Below are positions 50,587 through 60,190 of a stretch of DNA of 64,000 nucleotides, piece by piece. The position numbers and the translations under genes are program-made. This DNA is from Bacillota bacterium. Its GTDB lineage: Bacteria > Bacillota > Ch66 > Ch109. The notes beneath the pieces are model-generated. The model saw nothing but the letters and a program-made list of their open reading frames with translations. It was not told where the DNA came from and did no database searches. The first letter of the stretch is position 1; every line of letters begins with the position of its first letter. The stretch is taken from the NCBI GenBank assembly GCA_013178275.1, contig JABLWZ010000025.1, positions 1 to 64,000 on the forward strand, read 5' to 3'.

Positions 50587-51780
50587 ATGGGTACTCCGGC
50601 TGCCATAGCCGAAAACATCTACTGGGTCGGGGTTGTCGATTGGAACATCCGGCTCTTCCACGGGCCGACCCTGTCCACCCCCTACGGCACCACCTACAAC
50701 TCCTACCTGATCATGGACGAAAAGAACGCCCTGGTGGACACGGTTTACGCTCCCTTTACCGATGACCTGGTGGACAAGCTGAAGCAGCTGATCGACCCCG
50801 CCCGGATAGACTACCTGGTGATAAACCACATCGAGCCCGACCACTCGGGGGCCTTCCCGGTGATCCGCCGGCTCTGCCCGAATGCCAAGGTCTTCTGCAG
50901 CCAGCGGGCCCTGGAGGGGCTGAAGTCATACTATGGGGGCGAATACGACTATACCGTGGTCAAGTCGGGCGACACCCTGAAGCTGGGGAAGAACACCCTG
51001 GCCTTCATCGAGGCCCCGATGCTGCACTGGCCCGACAGCATGTTCACCTACATCCCGGAGCAGGAACTCCTGCTGCCCAACGACGCCTTTGGCCAGCACC
51101 TGGCCACCACGTACCGCTTCGACGACGAGGGGGAACTGGAGTTCATCCTGGGCGAGGCGGCCAAGTACTACGCCAACATCCTCATGCCCTTCAGCGCCCA
51201 GGTCCTGAAAAAGCTGGAAGAGGTTCAGAAGCTGGGGATCAAGATCAAGACCATCGCCCCCAGCCACGGCCTGATCTGGCGCCGGAACCCGGAGGCGATC
51301 TTAAGCGCTTACGCCCGCTGGGCGGAGAGCAAGGGACGCCCCAAGGCGGTCATCGCGTACGACACCATGTGGAACAGCACCGAAAAGATGGCCTACGCCC
51401 TGATGGACGGGCTGATGGCGGGAGGCGCCGAGGTCAAGCTCTTCAAGGCTTCAGTTTCCGACCGCAGCGACGTCATGAAAGAGGTGCTGGATGCCCGGGC
51501 GGTCCTGGTGGGTTCCCCCACCATGAACAATGACATCCTGCCGGTGGTTTCGCCCCTGCTGGACGAGCTGGTGGGCCTGAGGCCGCGGAACAAGATCGGG
51601 ATGGCCTTCGGTTCTTACGGATGGGCCGGCGGCGCGCAGAAGATCATCGAGGAGAGGCTGAAGGCGGCGAAGATCGAGCTGATCGAACCCGGCCCCAGCC
51701 TGAAATGGGCGCCTGCTGACGCAGACCTCGACCGGTGCCGGGAGCTGGGGAAAGAGATCGCTCGGAGGATCGCGGACTGA
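50587..51780 (+). CDS. fprA: Flavodiiron protein (FprA, A-type flavoprotein)
   Basis: A 397-aa enzyme, the standard size. The N-terminal metallo-beta-lactamase-like domain has the diiron ligands His81, Glu83, Asp85 and His86 (HIEPDHSG), the next His in LHWPDSMFTY and Asp in LPNDAFGQH. The C-terminal ~145 residues form a flavodoxin domain (IAYDTMWNSTEKMAYALMDG, SPTMNNDILP). It reduces O2 to water and/or NO to N2O with electrons from rubredoxin or F420-like carriers, protecting an anaerobe. The ATG follows AAAGGAG. Confidence 0.95.
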   Translation: MGTPAAIAENIYWVGVVDWNIRLFHGPTLSTPYGTTYNSYLIMDEKNALVDTVYAPFTDDLVDKLKQLIDPARIDYLVINHIEPDHSGAFPVIRRLCPNAKVFCSQRALEGLKSYYGGEYDYTVVKSGDTLKLGKNTLAFIEAPMLHWPDSMFTYIPEQELLLPNDAFGQHLATTYRFDDEGELEFILGEAAKYYANILMPFSAQVLKKLEEVQKLGIKIKTIAPSHGLIWRRNPEAILSAYARWAESKGRPKAVIAYDTMWNSTEKMAYALMDGLMAGGAEVKLFKASVSDRSDVMKEVLDARAVLVGSPTMNNDILPVVSPLLDELVGLRPRNKIGMAFGSYGWAGGAQKIIEERLKAAKIELIEPGPSLKWAPADADLDRCRELGKEIARRIAD

Positions 51781-51804
51781 ACCATTTGAAAATAGCTGGA
51801 TTAA

Positions 51805-51848
51805 GCTGCCGATGCGGACCGAAAGGGGTGACGCATCGGCAGCCTGGT
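51805..51848 (+). terminator. Hairpin after fprA
   Basis: A 12-bp perfect stem, gctgccgatgcg/cgcatcggcagc, with a 15-base loop; only a short T run follows. Confidence 0.6.
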
Positions 51849-51963
51849 TTCCGGGCTCTGGCCGCGAAGCACTTCACACAATATTTTCATATTTTTAATA
51901 CAAATTTCACCAACCCATGGGTTAAGATGTAGGTAATACATAGTATATGGAGTGATTGCAGCA

Positions 51964-53406
51964 ATGTCAGGAAAGATACGGGGGTTTTTCTCGCGCCTCA
52001 AAAAGTCGATGGGGGCCGGGACCAGGACCCGAAAGGTCTGGATCATCGGTGCCCTTATCGTTTTGGCCGCGGGTGGGTTCGGAGGATACCGGTACTTTAG
52101 CGGCAACGGCCAGCTTACCTACCTGACGTCTCCGGTGAACAAGGGCGCCATCACCGACGCCGTTCTGGCCACCGGGACCCTGGAGCCCGTTCGCAAGGTC
52201 GGACTCAGCTTCAAGAACGTCGAGACCATCAGTGTGCTGAATGTCAAGGCCGGGGACCACGTGACCACCGGGCAGGTGCTGGCCGAGCAGGACACCCGGC
52301 AGTTCATCGCCTCGGTCGCCCAGGCCGCCCGGGACGTGGCCCAGAGCGAGGCCAACATCAAGACCTCCACCATGACCCGGGACAAAGCCAAGAAGACCCG
52401 GGAGCAGCAGAAGGCCCTGCTTGACGCGGGGGTGCTGTCCCAGGACGCGATGGACACGGCCAACGACGACTACGAAAAGAGCGAGCTGGACCTGGCCGCG
52501 GCCGAGGCCCAGCTGGAGAACAGCCGGACCAGACTTTCGAACGCCCAGGACGACCTGGCCGCCACCAAGCTGGTGGCTCCCTTCGACGGGATAGCCAGCG
52601 TGGTCAACGGTGACGTGGGCCAGAGGAGCGGGGGCGGCAGCGGTTCCGAGGTCAACGCCTTTATCACCCTGATCAGTGAGGAACTGCAGATGAAGACCAT
52701 GGTCAACGAGGTGGACATGGGCCGGATCAGTATCGGCCAGGACGTGGAGTTCAGCACCAACGCCTACCCCAACAAGGTCTTCCGCGGGAAGGTGCTGAGG
52801 ATCTCCTCGGAGGCCACCACGGTGAGCAACGTGCAGTTCTACCAGACGACCATCTCGGTGGAGGACCCCGACCACCAGCTTTATTCGGGGATGTCCACCG
52901 CGGTCAGCATAATCGTCAGCCGCAAAACCGACGTGACCACCGCCTCGATGATGGCTCTGACCTATGCCGAGTCCTACGCGCGGAGCAACGCCCAGGCGGC
53001 GTTGGGCGGCAGCCAGTCGGGTACGGCCAGGACCAGGGGCGCGGACTCCAGCGGTTCGGGTCAGGCCCAGACCGGCGTCTCGGGCCAGGAGCAGACCGGC
53101 CGGAACCAGGGCGGCGGCTCCTCGGATCGCCGCGGCGGGGGAGCCAACCAGAACCGGAGGATGGTGGTCGTGCTGGAGAACGACCAGCCGGTGATGAAGC
53201 CGGTCACGGTCGGCATCAACGACGGGACGAACATCGAGATAGTAGAGGGGCTGAACCCGGGAGACAAGGTGGTCATCGGCACCAACCAGACCACCACGAC
53301 TCCTTCTACCGGTACATCCACCAACAACCGCACCCAGCAGCCGGGCGGGCAGAACCGGCAGGGGGGCGGCGGCCCGGTGATCCGGGCCCCGGGGATGGGC
53401 GGATAA
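51964..53406 (+). CDS. MacA-like periplasmic-adaptor-type protein of an ABC exporter
   Basis: A 480-aa protein; ATG 51964 lies 11 bases after GGAG. One N-terminal membrane helix (KVWIIGALIVLAAGGFGGYR) is followed by a barrel-sandwich/biotinyl-like half, a coiled-coil hairpin (about 100-195), the second half motif (TKLVAPFDGIASVVNGDVGQ) and a beta-barrel. A ~50-residue G/Q/S/R-rich insert lies near 345-395 and the C-terminus is G/Q/N-rich. It is the first gene of a MacAB-type operon and links the permease to the wall side. The cargo is unknown: an antibiotic, peptide or lipid. Confidence 0.9.
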   Translation: MSGKIRGFFSRLKKSMGAGTRTRKVWIIGALIVLAAGGFGGYRYFSGNGQLTYLTSPVNKGAITDAVLATGTLEPVRKVGLSFKNVETISVLNVKAGDHVTTGQVLAEQDTRQFIASVAQAARDVAQSEANIKTSTMTRDKAKKTREQQKALLDAGVLSQDAMDTANDDYEKSELDLAAAEAQLENSRTRLSNAQDDLAATKLVAPFDGIASVVNGDVGQRSGGGSGSEVNAFITLISEELQMKTMVNEVDMGRISIGQDVEFSTNAYPNKVFRGKVLRISSEATTVSNVQFYQTTISVEDPDHQLYSGMSTAVSIIVSRKTDVTTASMMALTYAESYARSNAQAALGGSQSGTARTRGADSSGSGQAQTGVSGQEQTGRNQGGGSSDRRGGGANQNRRMVVVLENDQPVMKPVTVGINDGTNIEIVEGLNPGDKVVIGTNQTTTTPSTGTSTNNRTQQPGGQNRQGGGGPVIRAPGMGG

Positions 53407-53445
53407 CCCCGGGCGGGTACTCATCTAAGACTGGGAGGGTAAGAA

Positions 53446-54159
53446 TTGAGCCAGAATGTGCTTAGTCTTTCGGATATAACCAAGACCTACTATGGCGCGG
53501 GAAGCCCGGTCCACGCCCTGCAGGGGGTGTCGTTCTCGCTGGCCGAAGGGGAGATGGTGGCCATCATGGGACCTTCGGGGTCGGGCAAGTCGACCCTGAT
53601 GAACCTGCTGGGATGCCTCGACAAACCCGATGGCGGCACCTATACCTTCGGCGACCAGGACGTCATGGAGATGGACAAGGTGGACCTGGCCCACCTGCGT
53701 AACCGCCGCATCGGGTTCGTCTTCCAGAACTTCAACCTGCTGGGGCGCGCCAGCGCCCTGGAGAACGTGGCCCTGCCCATGGTTTACGCCGGGGTGAAGT
53801 CCCGGGAGAGGAACAGCCGGGCGGCGGAGATGCTCGGACTGGTCGGGCTCGAGGGGCGGGAGCACCACCTCCCCAACCAGCTCTCCGGGGGACAGCAGCA
53901 GAGGGTGGCGATCGCCCGGTCGCTGGTCAACAGCCCGGAACTGCTGCTGGCGGACGAACCCACCGGGGCGCTCGACACCAGGACCAGCATCGAGATCATG
54001 GCGCTGCTGCAGCGGCTGCACCGCGAGAAGGCGCTCTCGATCATCATCGTCACCCACGAACCAGACATCGCTCTCCACTGCCAGCGCGTCGTACGACTGA
54101 GCGACGGGCTGGTGGTCAGCGACGAGAAGGTGGAAAATCCGCACCAGGCGCAGGTATAA
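53446..54159 (+). CDS. ABC transporter ATP-binding protein (MacB/LolD type)
   Basis: A 237-aa ATPase starting TTG 53446 after GGGAGGG. Walker A is GPSGSGKST, the signature LSGGQQQRVAIARSL, and Walker B LLLADEPTGALD, followed by the switch His (IIVTHEPDIA). The sequence is of the MacB/LolD/FtsE export subgroup. It is co-transcribed with the adaptor (39 bases upstream) and the permease (21 bases downstream). Confidence 0.95.
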   Translation: MSQNVLSLSDITKTYYGAGSPVHALQGVSFSLAEGEMVAIMGPSGSGKSTLMNLLGCLDKPDGGTYTFGDQDVMEMDKVDLAHLRNRRIGFVFQNFNLLGRASALENVALPMVYAGVKSRERNSRAAEMLGLVGLEGREHHLPNQLSGGQQQRVAIARSLVNSPELLLADEPTGALDTRTSIEIMALLQRLHREKALSIIIVTHEPDIALHCQRVVRLSDGLVVSDEKVENPHQAQV

Positions 54160-54180
54160 AGAACAAGGTGGTTTTTACGG

Positions 54181-55392
54181 ATGGATTTATTGACAACCCT
54201 CCAGATAGCCTGGAGGAGCCTGATGGTAAACAAGATGCGGTCGGTCCTCACCGCTCTGGGGATCATCATCGGGGTGGCGGCGGTCATCGTGATGGTCTCC
54301 CTCAGCCAGGGAGCCACCGCGGGTATCACCGAGAGGATATCCAGCATGGGGTCGAATCTGTTGATGGTCACCCCGGGGGGGAACTTCGGGCCGGTCCGGG
54401 GGACCAGCGTGGGGCAGCTCACGATACTCGATGCCCAGGCGATTGCAAACCTGCCCCTGGTGGAGCGCGTGGCCCCCGAGGCGTCTTCCAACAACGCCAC
54501 CCTGACCGCCGGGAGCAGCACCTGGACCGCATCGCTCAGCGGCACCCTCCCCGCACTGCAGGATATAAAAAAGTGGCCCACCTCCGAGGGAGAGTTTTTT
54601 AACGACTATGATGTCGAGAACGGCGCCATGGTGGCGGTGGTAGGCCAGACGGTGGTGGATAACCTGTTTCCCAACGGCCAGTCGGCTTTGGGCAAGAGCA
54701 TCAAGATCAACGGACTGCCCTTCACCGTGATCGGGGTGCTGAGCGTCCGGGGAGCGGGAGGGATGGGCGACAACCAGGACAACACCATCTACATACCGCT
54801 GACCACCGCCCAGCAGAGGCTGATGGGGGCCAACAGCATACGGGTGATCAACGTCCAGGCCGTCAGCGAAGCCGCGCTGACTCCCCTGCAGGACAGCATC
54901 ACCAGCCTGCTGCGCCAGCGGCACCGACTGTCAGACAACCGGGAGGACGACTTCCGCATCCAGGACATGACCCAGGTGCTGTCCACCATCGAGGACACCA
55001 CCCAGATACTGACCTTTTTGCTCGGGGGCATCGCGGGGATCTCCCTGCTGGTAGGCGGGATCGGCATCATGAACATCATGCTGGTCTCGGTGACGGAACG
55101 CACCAGGGAGATAGGGATCCGCATGGCGGTCGGGGCCACCACCAACGATATCCTCACCCAGTTTCTGATCGAGGCCCTGCTCCTCAGTGTGATCGGCGGG
55201 GTGATCGGGATAACCCTCGGCTGGGGAGGGACCCAGGTCTTGAGCGCCCTGGCCGGCTTCCGGATGGCGCTGGTGCCGTGGCTGGTAGCGGTGGCGATCG
55301 GGTTCTCGATGATGGTGGGACTCTTCTTCGGGTACTACCCCGCCAGGAAAGCGGCCAACTCCAACCCGATCGAGGCGCTGAGGTTCGAATAG
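54181..55392 (+). CDS. ABC transporter permease (MacB/FtsX family)
   Basis: A 403-aa protein with the four-helix MacB layout: helix 1 near 18-40 (VLTALGIIIGVAAVIVMVSL), a ~220-residue extracytoplasmic MacB_PCD domain, and three C-terminal FtsX helices (LLGGIAGISLLVGGIGIMNI and following). VTERTREIGIRMAVGA is the conserved coupling segment. With the ATPase and adaptor it forms a mechanotransmission-type exporter. Confidence 0.94.
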   Translation: MDLLTTLQIAWRSLMVNKMRSVLTALGIIIGVAAVIVMVSLSQGATAGITERISSMGSNLLMVTPGGNFGPVRGTSVGQLTILDAQAIANLPLVERVAPEASSNNATLTAGSSTWTASLSGTLPALQDIKKWPTSEGEFFNDYDVENGAMVAVVGQTVVDNLFPNGQSALGKSIKINGLPFTVIGVLSVRGAGGMGDNQDNTIYIPLTTAQQRLMGANSIRVINVQAVSEAALTPLQDSITSLLRQRHRLSDNREDDFRIQDMTQVLSTIEDTTQILTFLLGGIAGISLLVGGIGIMNIMLVSVTERTREIGIRMAVGATTNDILTQFLIEALLLSVIGGVIGITLGWGGTQVLSALAGFRMALVPWLVAVAIGFSMMVGLFFGYYPARKAANSNPIEALRFE

Positions 55393-55467
55393 AGAGTAAA
55401 GAAAAAGAGAAGACCGGGGACATAGCGGTTTTCGGACCCGGTTATCCTAGCTTACGGGGTGATAAAC

Positions 55468-56142
55468 TTGCCGACGATCTTTGTAGTGGACGACGAGGAG
55501 AACATCCGAAACCTTATCGGTCAGTACCTCCTGGTGGAAGGCTTCCAGGTGGAAACCTTCACCAAGGTTGAAGAGGTGGAAGGCCGGCTGCAGGCCGGCT
55601 TCCCCGACATGTTTATCCTGGATATCATGCTGCCGGGAAAAAACGGGCTGGAGTTCTGCCGGGACATCCGCAACCGGAGCGGGGTGCCGGTCATCTTCAT
55701 CTCGGCCCGGGGCGAGGAGATGGACCGGATCCTGGGCCTGGAGCTGGGAGGAGACGACTACCTGACCAAGCCGTTCAGCCCCCGCGAGCTGGTGGCCAGG
55801 GTGCGGTCGGTCTTTAGACGTTCGGCCAGCCAGATGGCCGCGGAAGATGTTATAATCATTAATAACCTGAAGGTGCTCGCGCGCGACCGCCGCGTGATGG
55901 TCGGGGAACAGGAGGTCATGCTGACGCCCAAGGAGTATGAGCTTCTGCTGCTGCTGGTGCAGCAGCCGCACCGGACCTTCAACCGGCAGGAGCTGCTGGA
56001 TAGGGTCTGGGGGTTCGATTACGTCGGAGGGGTGCGGGCGGTCGACGACCTGGTCAAGCGGCTGCGCCGCAAGCTCCGCGAAAGCGGATCGCAGAGCAAT
56101 GTAAAAACCATCTGGGGGTATGGGTACCGCTTCGATGATTAA
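55468..56142 (+). CDS. OmpR/PhoB-family response regulator
   Basis: A 224-aa regulator; TTG 55468 follows GGGGTG with six-base spacing (GTG 55459 is the alternative). The receiver domain has the acidic pair VVDDEEN, phospho-acceptor Asp52 (FILDIMLPG) and Lys in DYLTKPFSPRE. The winged helix (about 130-224) ends VKTIWGYGYRFDD. It lies ~75 bases after the MacAB-like genes and overlaps the kinase gene, so the efflux system is the likely target. Confidence 0.94.
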   Translation: MPTIFVVDDEENIRNLIGQYLLVEGFQVETFTKVEEVEGRLQAGFPDMFILDIMLPGKNGLEFCRDIRNRSGVPVIFISARGEEMDRILGLELGGDDYLTKPFSPRELVARVRSVFRRSASQMAAEDVIIINNLKVLARDRRVMVGEQEVMLTPKEYELLLLLVQQPHRTFNRQELLDRVWGFDYVGGVRAVDDLVKRLRRKLRESGSQSNVKTIWGYGYRFDD

Positions 56143-57553
56143 GTTAAAGAGCATTACCAGCAAAATACTCGTCAGCTACCTGGTGGTGGTGATCTGCAGC
56201 ACCACCATCACCGCCTTCTCATTCAAGTCGATCCTCTACGGCGACCTGATAAGGAGGGCCCAGGCCGGCCTGTCGCGTCAGGCGTGGGAGATATCCATGG
56301 TGCTGCGGAAGGACCCCTCGGATCTGAAGATCTCCCAGGAGACCCTGCAGCGGAGGCCTATATCCGTATTCTTCGCCAGCCGCCCGATCGAGAGCGAGTG
56401 TGTGGTGACCGATGCCCAGGGGATAGTGGTCTACAGCAGCCTCCCTGAAACCTACCCGGTCGGGAAAAAGCCGGACGACCTGACGGCCAGGATAATCGTG
56501 GAGGACCGGGCCTCCGATCCCAACGCCCCGATTATTACCACGCGGACCCACCGCAAGGGAGAACCGCTGTACGCCTGGGCGCCCATCGGCGGCCCCGGGG
56601 AGTTCAAGGGGGTGGTCTTCACCATCGCCCAGGAGAAAGGCCTGGAGGCGTTTAACCAGGATATCCTGCTGCTGCTGCTGAAGAGCCTGCTGATAGCCGG
56701 GGTGATAGCCATCCCGGTGGCCCTGCTGTTCGGCCGCTACCTTACCAAGCCACTGAACACCCTGAAGGAGTATGCCAAGGCGGTCGCCCGCCGCCGGTTC
56801 GATGTCCGCGTGGACCTGAAGTCCGACGACGAGCTGGCCGAGTTGGCCAATACCTTCAACGACATGGCCGCCCAGCTGGAGCGCTACGATGTGAGCATGC
56901 GCCGGTTTTTCCAGGGGGCCTCGCACGAGATCAAGACCCCCCTGATGAGCATCCAGGGCTACGCCGAGGGAATCAGGGACGGGGTTTTCATAGGAGAGAA
57001 GTCGGAGCAGGCCCTGGAGATAATCGGCAAGGAGTGCCAGCGGCTGAAGTCCCTGGTCGATGAGATGATAAACATCACCAAGCTCCAGTCCCCGGGGGAG
57101 ACCTATACCCTGAAGCCGATCGACCTGCGGCCGGTGCTGGCCGAGGTAGTGGAATCGCTGCAAGGATACGCGGCCGAGGAGGAGGTCCGGGTCTCGTTGG
57201 AGCTGCCCGCGGAGATCAGGCTCATCGGAGACCAGGAGAAGCTCCGCCGGCTTTTCGGCAACCTGCTGGTAAACGCCATCCGCCACGCCCGGAGCATGGT
57301 CCAGGTGAAGGGCCGGGTATCGGACCGCACCCGGGAGATCAGCATCGTGGTGGAGGACGATGGAACCGGTTTCAGCCAGAACGACCTGGAGCACGCCTTC
57401 GACTACTTCTACCGGGGAGCCAATGGCAGCACCGGACTGGGCCTGGCGATCGCCCGGCTGATTGTGGAAGAGCACAACGGCTCCATCAAGGTCGAAAATA
57501 CCTCTGCCGGAGGAGCCCAGGCCGAGGTGACGCTGCCGCTGAACCGGCTGTAG
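56135..57553 (+). CDS. Sensor histidine kinase
   Basis: A 472-aa kinase whose ATG overlaps the regulator stop (ATGATTAA). Two membrane helices (near 12-30 and 178-200) enclose an extracellular sensor of ~145 residues. HAMP (FGRYLTKPLNTLKEYAKAVA), HisKA with His264 (GASHEIKTPLMS) and HATPase (VNAIRHA, VEDDGTGFS, GLGLAIARLIVEEH) follow. With the regulator it probably senses envelope stress or a drug and controls the upstream exporter. Confidence 0.94.
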   Translation: MIKLKSITSKILVSYLVVVICSTTITAFSFKSILYGDLIRRAQAGLSRQAWEISMVLRKDPSDLKISQETLQRRPISVFFASRPIESECVVTDAQGIVVYSSLPETYPVGKKPDDLTARIIVEDRASDPNAPIITTRTHRKGEPLYAWAPIGGPGEFKGVVFTIAQEKGLEAFNQDILLLLLKSLLIAGVIAIPVALLFGRYLTKPLNTLKEYAKAVARRRFDVRVDLKSDDELAELANTFNDMAAQLERYDVSMRRFFQGASHEIKTPLMSIQGYAEGIRDGVFIGEKSEQALEIIGKECQRLKSLVDEMINITKLQSPGETYTLKPIDLRPVLAEVVESLQGYAAEEEVRVSLELPAEIRLIGDQEKLRRLFGNLLVNAIRHARSMVQVKGRVSDRTREISIVVEDDGTGFSQNDLEHAFDYFYRGANGSTGLGLAIARLIVEEHNGSIKVENTSAGGAQAEVTLPLNRL

Positions 57554-57600
57554 GCAGGGGGTGGTGCTGGGGGAAACTGGAGGTACTGGCCGTGTCAAAG

Positions 57601-57632
57601 CAACGCCGGAGAAACCGGCGTTTTATTTTTTG
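57601..57632 (+). terminator. Terminator after the two-component operon
   Basis: Stem aacgccgg/ccggcgtt then TTTATTTTTT. Confidence 0.92.
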
Positions 57633-57885
57633 GGGATGTTGAAACTTTATGGTGCAACCTTGAGAACCTATGTTTATGGTATTTTTTCGCAAAAAGTGAG
57701 TTGGAAAATACGGTCAGCCATCCTCCAGACTGTGACGGGAATCACATCAATCAGCAGCGGGAGAATATATATTTTCATTATCCATAGCAAACTGCGATAC
57801 TCTTTGCCAATTTAACTTTTTTATTTCGGCAAAATATGGAGGATTTTACAATAAGCCGTAGAATGTAATATTTACAATGATTCTT

Positions 57886-57966
57886 TTCTGAAGGGCAAAC
57901 CTGTCGAAAGGCAGGGGCGCAAAACCACGGGCCTGAGGCGGGAAGCTGTGGCGGCCGGGTTGCCAG
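57886..57966 (+). promoter_or_regulatory. Cyclic-di-GMP-I riboswitch (GEMM-I)
   Basis: Contains gggcaaacctgtcGAAAggcag, the tetraloop stem, then ggggcgcaaaaccacgggcc and gcggccgggttgcc, the class I c-di-GMP aptamer in order. Compared with the copy at 7706 the P3 region is slightly more diverged (gtggcggcc for atgacagcc). A terminator directly overlaps its 3' strand (57959-57999). It heads the SLH protein gene at 58027. Confidence 0.9.
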
Positions 57967-57999
57967 GAACATGCTGGTGACCGGGCTGTTTTGTTTTTT
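57959..57999 (+). terminator. Riboswitch-controlled terminator
   Basis: Stem ggttgccag/ctggtgacc (two G-T pairs) followed by a T-rich tail. Its left arm is the 3' strand of aptamer helix P1, so ligand-bound aptamer and terminator exclude each other. This predicts an ON switch with c-di-GMP. Confidence 0.65.
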
Positions 58000-58026
58000 G
58001 GATATTTTTAAGGGAGGTAAAGAGAA

Positions 58027-60183
58027 TTGCGTAAAAGAGCGATTGCCCTGCTGCTGGTAGTGTCGATGGTCGCTTCCCTGATGATCGGGGTGCTGCCGGC
58101 CAACGGGGCGAGTACATACTCGATGAGCAACGTTGTCACCTTGAATCCCGCCGTGAAGGGAGGGGCCCCGGTACCGGTGGGGAGCCTCGTAATCGCCCTG
58201 GACGAGGGATCGATGGCACCTGGCGTCGCCGGCAAGTACGTCTACCTGGAGCTGCCGTCGGACTTTCAGTGGGTTACCGCGAACGTAGCTACTTTGGTCG
58301 ACGGAACCGAATACGCGTTCAGCGCCCCGGGCGACGTGACTGGAGCGGTTTACGCGTCCGACCCGAACGTATTGAAGGTTGTGATCGCGACTGACCCCAC
58401 CAACGTGCTTAAACCTGGATACATCATGATCACCGGCATTACGATCACTGTTCCCGGCGGCGCCGCCGACGGGCCGGTTACCGTTATATGCAGCGCTCCT
58501 AACAGCTCCGTGTTTTCCTCGGGCAGTTTCGACATCGCGAAGATCGGCATCCCAAAGGTACAGGTGAGAGCGATGGACAACCAAACCTTCGGCCCGCCCG
58601 GCGGGAATGTGACCCTATCCGTCAGGGAAGAAATAATTGGAGCGATGGATAAAAACGCCTCTTCCCTGGAATGGAGGCTCCCCGACGGCTTCACCTGGGA
58701 TACCGGCCTGGCGGATGACTACACCCTGTACTGGGGTACCGGCGCGGCTGACGTGAGCGGGTTAAACGCCAAGCTGTCCCTGGAGGACAGCAACCGTACC
58801 CTGGTCCTGGACAACTCCGCCGGCACCTGGAGCGGCAGCTACTTCAAGCTCGTGATCCCGGTCGTGGTCGACCAGTCAGTGGCCACCAGCGGGGATATCA
58901 CCGTAACCATGGGCGGGACCAGCACCGTCGACCAGCCTTCCTTCGTGGTCGGAACCTTTACGGCCGCGCCCACCATCGCCCCGAATGGCGGGACCTTTTT
59001 CGACAGCGTGTCGGTCAGCATAACTGGCAGCGGCGGGGATATATACTACACCACCGACGGCTCGAACCCGATAAACAATCCCGACGCTATCGAGTACACC
59101 GGGCAGTTCACCCTGTCCAGTTCGACCACGGTGAAAGCGGCTGTCTACGGGCAGGGGCAACCGCTCTTGTTCCTCAGCTTGGATAGCGGAGGCGGCGGTG
59201 GCAGTGTCCCCGTCATCATCCCTACTTTCTGGAGCCCGGTGACTAGCGCCAGCTTCACCGTCGTCCATACGCCGGCCGCGCCCACGATCGACCCGGATGG
59301 CGGGACCTTTCGCAACAGCGCGCCGGTCACCATAATCGGCAGCGGCGGCACGATATACTATACCACCAACGGCGACGATCCGATAGACAACCCCAGCGCT
59401 ATCGAGTACGCCGGGCAGTTCACCCTGACCAGCTCGGCCACGGTCAAGGCCGCGGTGAAGGCCGCGGCAGACGACAAGGCTGCGTGGAGCCCGGTGACTA
59501 GCGCGTCCTTCAGAATCACCACCAGCGGCGGAAACGGCGGTGGCGGCGGCGGCGACAGCGAAAGCACACCCCTGCCCCCGACCGAAACGGTCAAGCCCCC
59601 GGTCGAGCCGGAGGTGGAGGCCCCGACGGCCGCGGAGCCGACCGACCTAGCCGGCCACTGGGCCTACGACTGCGTCATGGCCTTAATCAGCCACGGGATA
59701 ATCAAGGGCTATAACGACGGGACCATCCAGCCCGACAACGAGATCACCCGGGCGGAAGCGGCGGCTCTGCTGGTATCGGCTCTGGGGCTCCAGGACTACC
59801 AGCCGAGTATAGAGAGCCCTTACCAGGATCAGCTCCCGTCGTGGGCCAGGCAGGCGATACTCACGGCCACCGAGAAGAATCTGATGAAGGGCTACCCCGA
59901 CGGGACCTTCCAGCCTGACCAGAGGATAACCCGGGCAGAGATGTGCGCGGCCCTGATGCAGGCCTTCCCGAAGGCCACCCCGGCGGGATTCGTGCTCGGC
60001 TTTGCCGACGCGGGAAGCGTCCCCGACTGGGCGAGGCCGTTTGTCGAGGCGGCGGTGTCGAACGGCGTGGTCAGCGGCTACCCCGACAACACCTTCCGAC
60101 CGAATAACAACATCAAGCGGGGAGAGGTATTCTCGATCATCTGCCGGCTCATGGGGTATCAATCGGAACATGCTAAAGAATAA
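58027..60183 (+). CDS. SLH-domain surface protein with chitobiase-like C-terminal modules
   Basis: A 718-aa exported protein; TTG 58027 follows GGGAGG. It has a signal peptide (RAIALLLVVSMVASLMIGVL), a ~290-residue unassigned beta region, two CHB_HEX-type modules (PTIAPNGGTFFDSVSVSITG and PTIDPDGGTFRNSAPVTIIG, each with YYTT.G..P), a G/P/E linker, and three SLH domains (GHWAYDCVMALISHGIIKGY first). SLH anchors it to wall polysaccharide; the beta modules suggest carbohydrate or surface contact. The c-di-GMP riboswitch in its leader points to adhesion or biofilm control. Confidence 0.92.
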   Translation: MRKRAIALLLVVSMVASLMIGVLPANGASTYSMSNVVTLNPAVKGGAPVPVGSLVIALDEGSMAPGVAGKYVYLELPSDFQWVTANVATLVDGTEYAFSAPGDVTGAVYASDPNVLKVVIATDPTNVLKPGYIMITGITITVPGGAADGPVTVICSAPNSSVFSSGSFDIAKIGIPKVQVRAMDNQTFGPPGGNVTLSVREEIIGAMDKNASSLEWRLPDGFTWDTGLADDYTLYWGTGAADVSGLNAKLSLEDSNRTLVLDNSAGTWSGSYFKLVIPVVVDQSVATSGDITVTMGGTSTVDQPSFVVGTFTAAPTIAPNGGTFFDSVSVSITGSGGDIYYTTDGSNPINNPDAIEYTGQFTLSSSTTVKAAVYGQGQPLLFLSLDSGGGGGSVPVIIPTFWSPVTSASFTVVHTPAAPTIDPDGGTFRNSAPVTIIGSGGTIYYTTNGDDPIDNPSAIEYAGQFTLTSSATVKAAVKAAADDKAAWSPVTSASFRITTSGGNGGGGGGDSESTPLPPTETVKPPVEPEVEAPTAAEPTDLAGHWAYDCVMALISHGIIKGYNDGTIQPDNEITRAEAAALLVSALGLQDYQPSIESPYQDQLPSWARQAILTATEKNLMKGYPDGTFQPDQRITRAEMCAALMQAFPKATPAGFVLGFADAGSVPDWARPFVEAAVSNGVVSGYPDNTFRPNNNIKRGEVFSIICRLMGYQSEHAKE

Positions 60184-60190
60184 CCTACGT

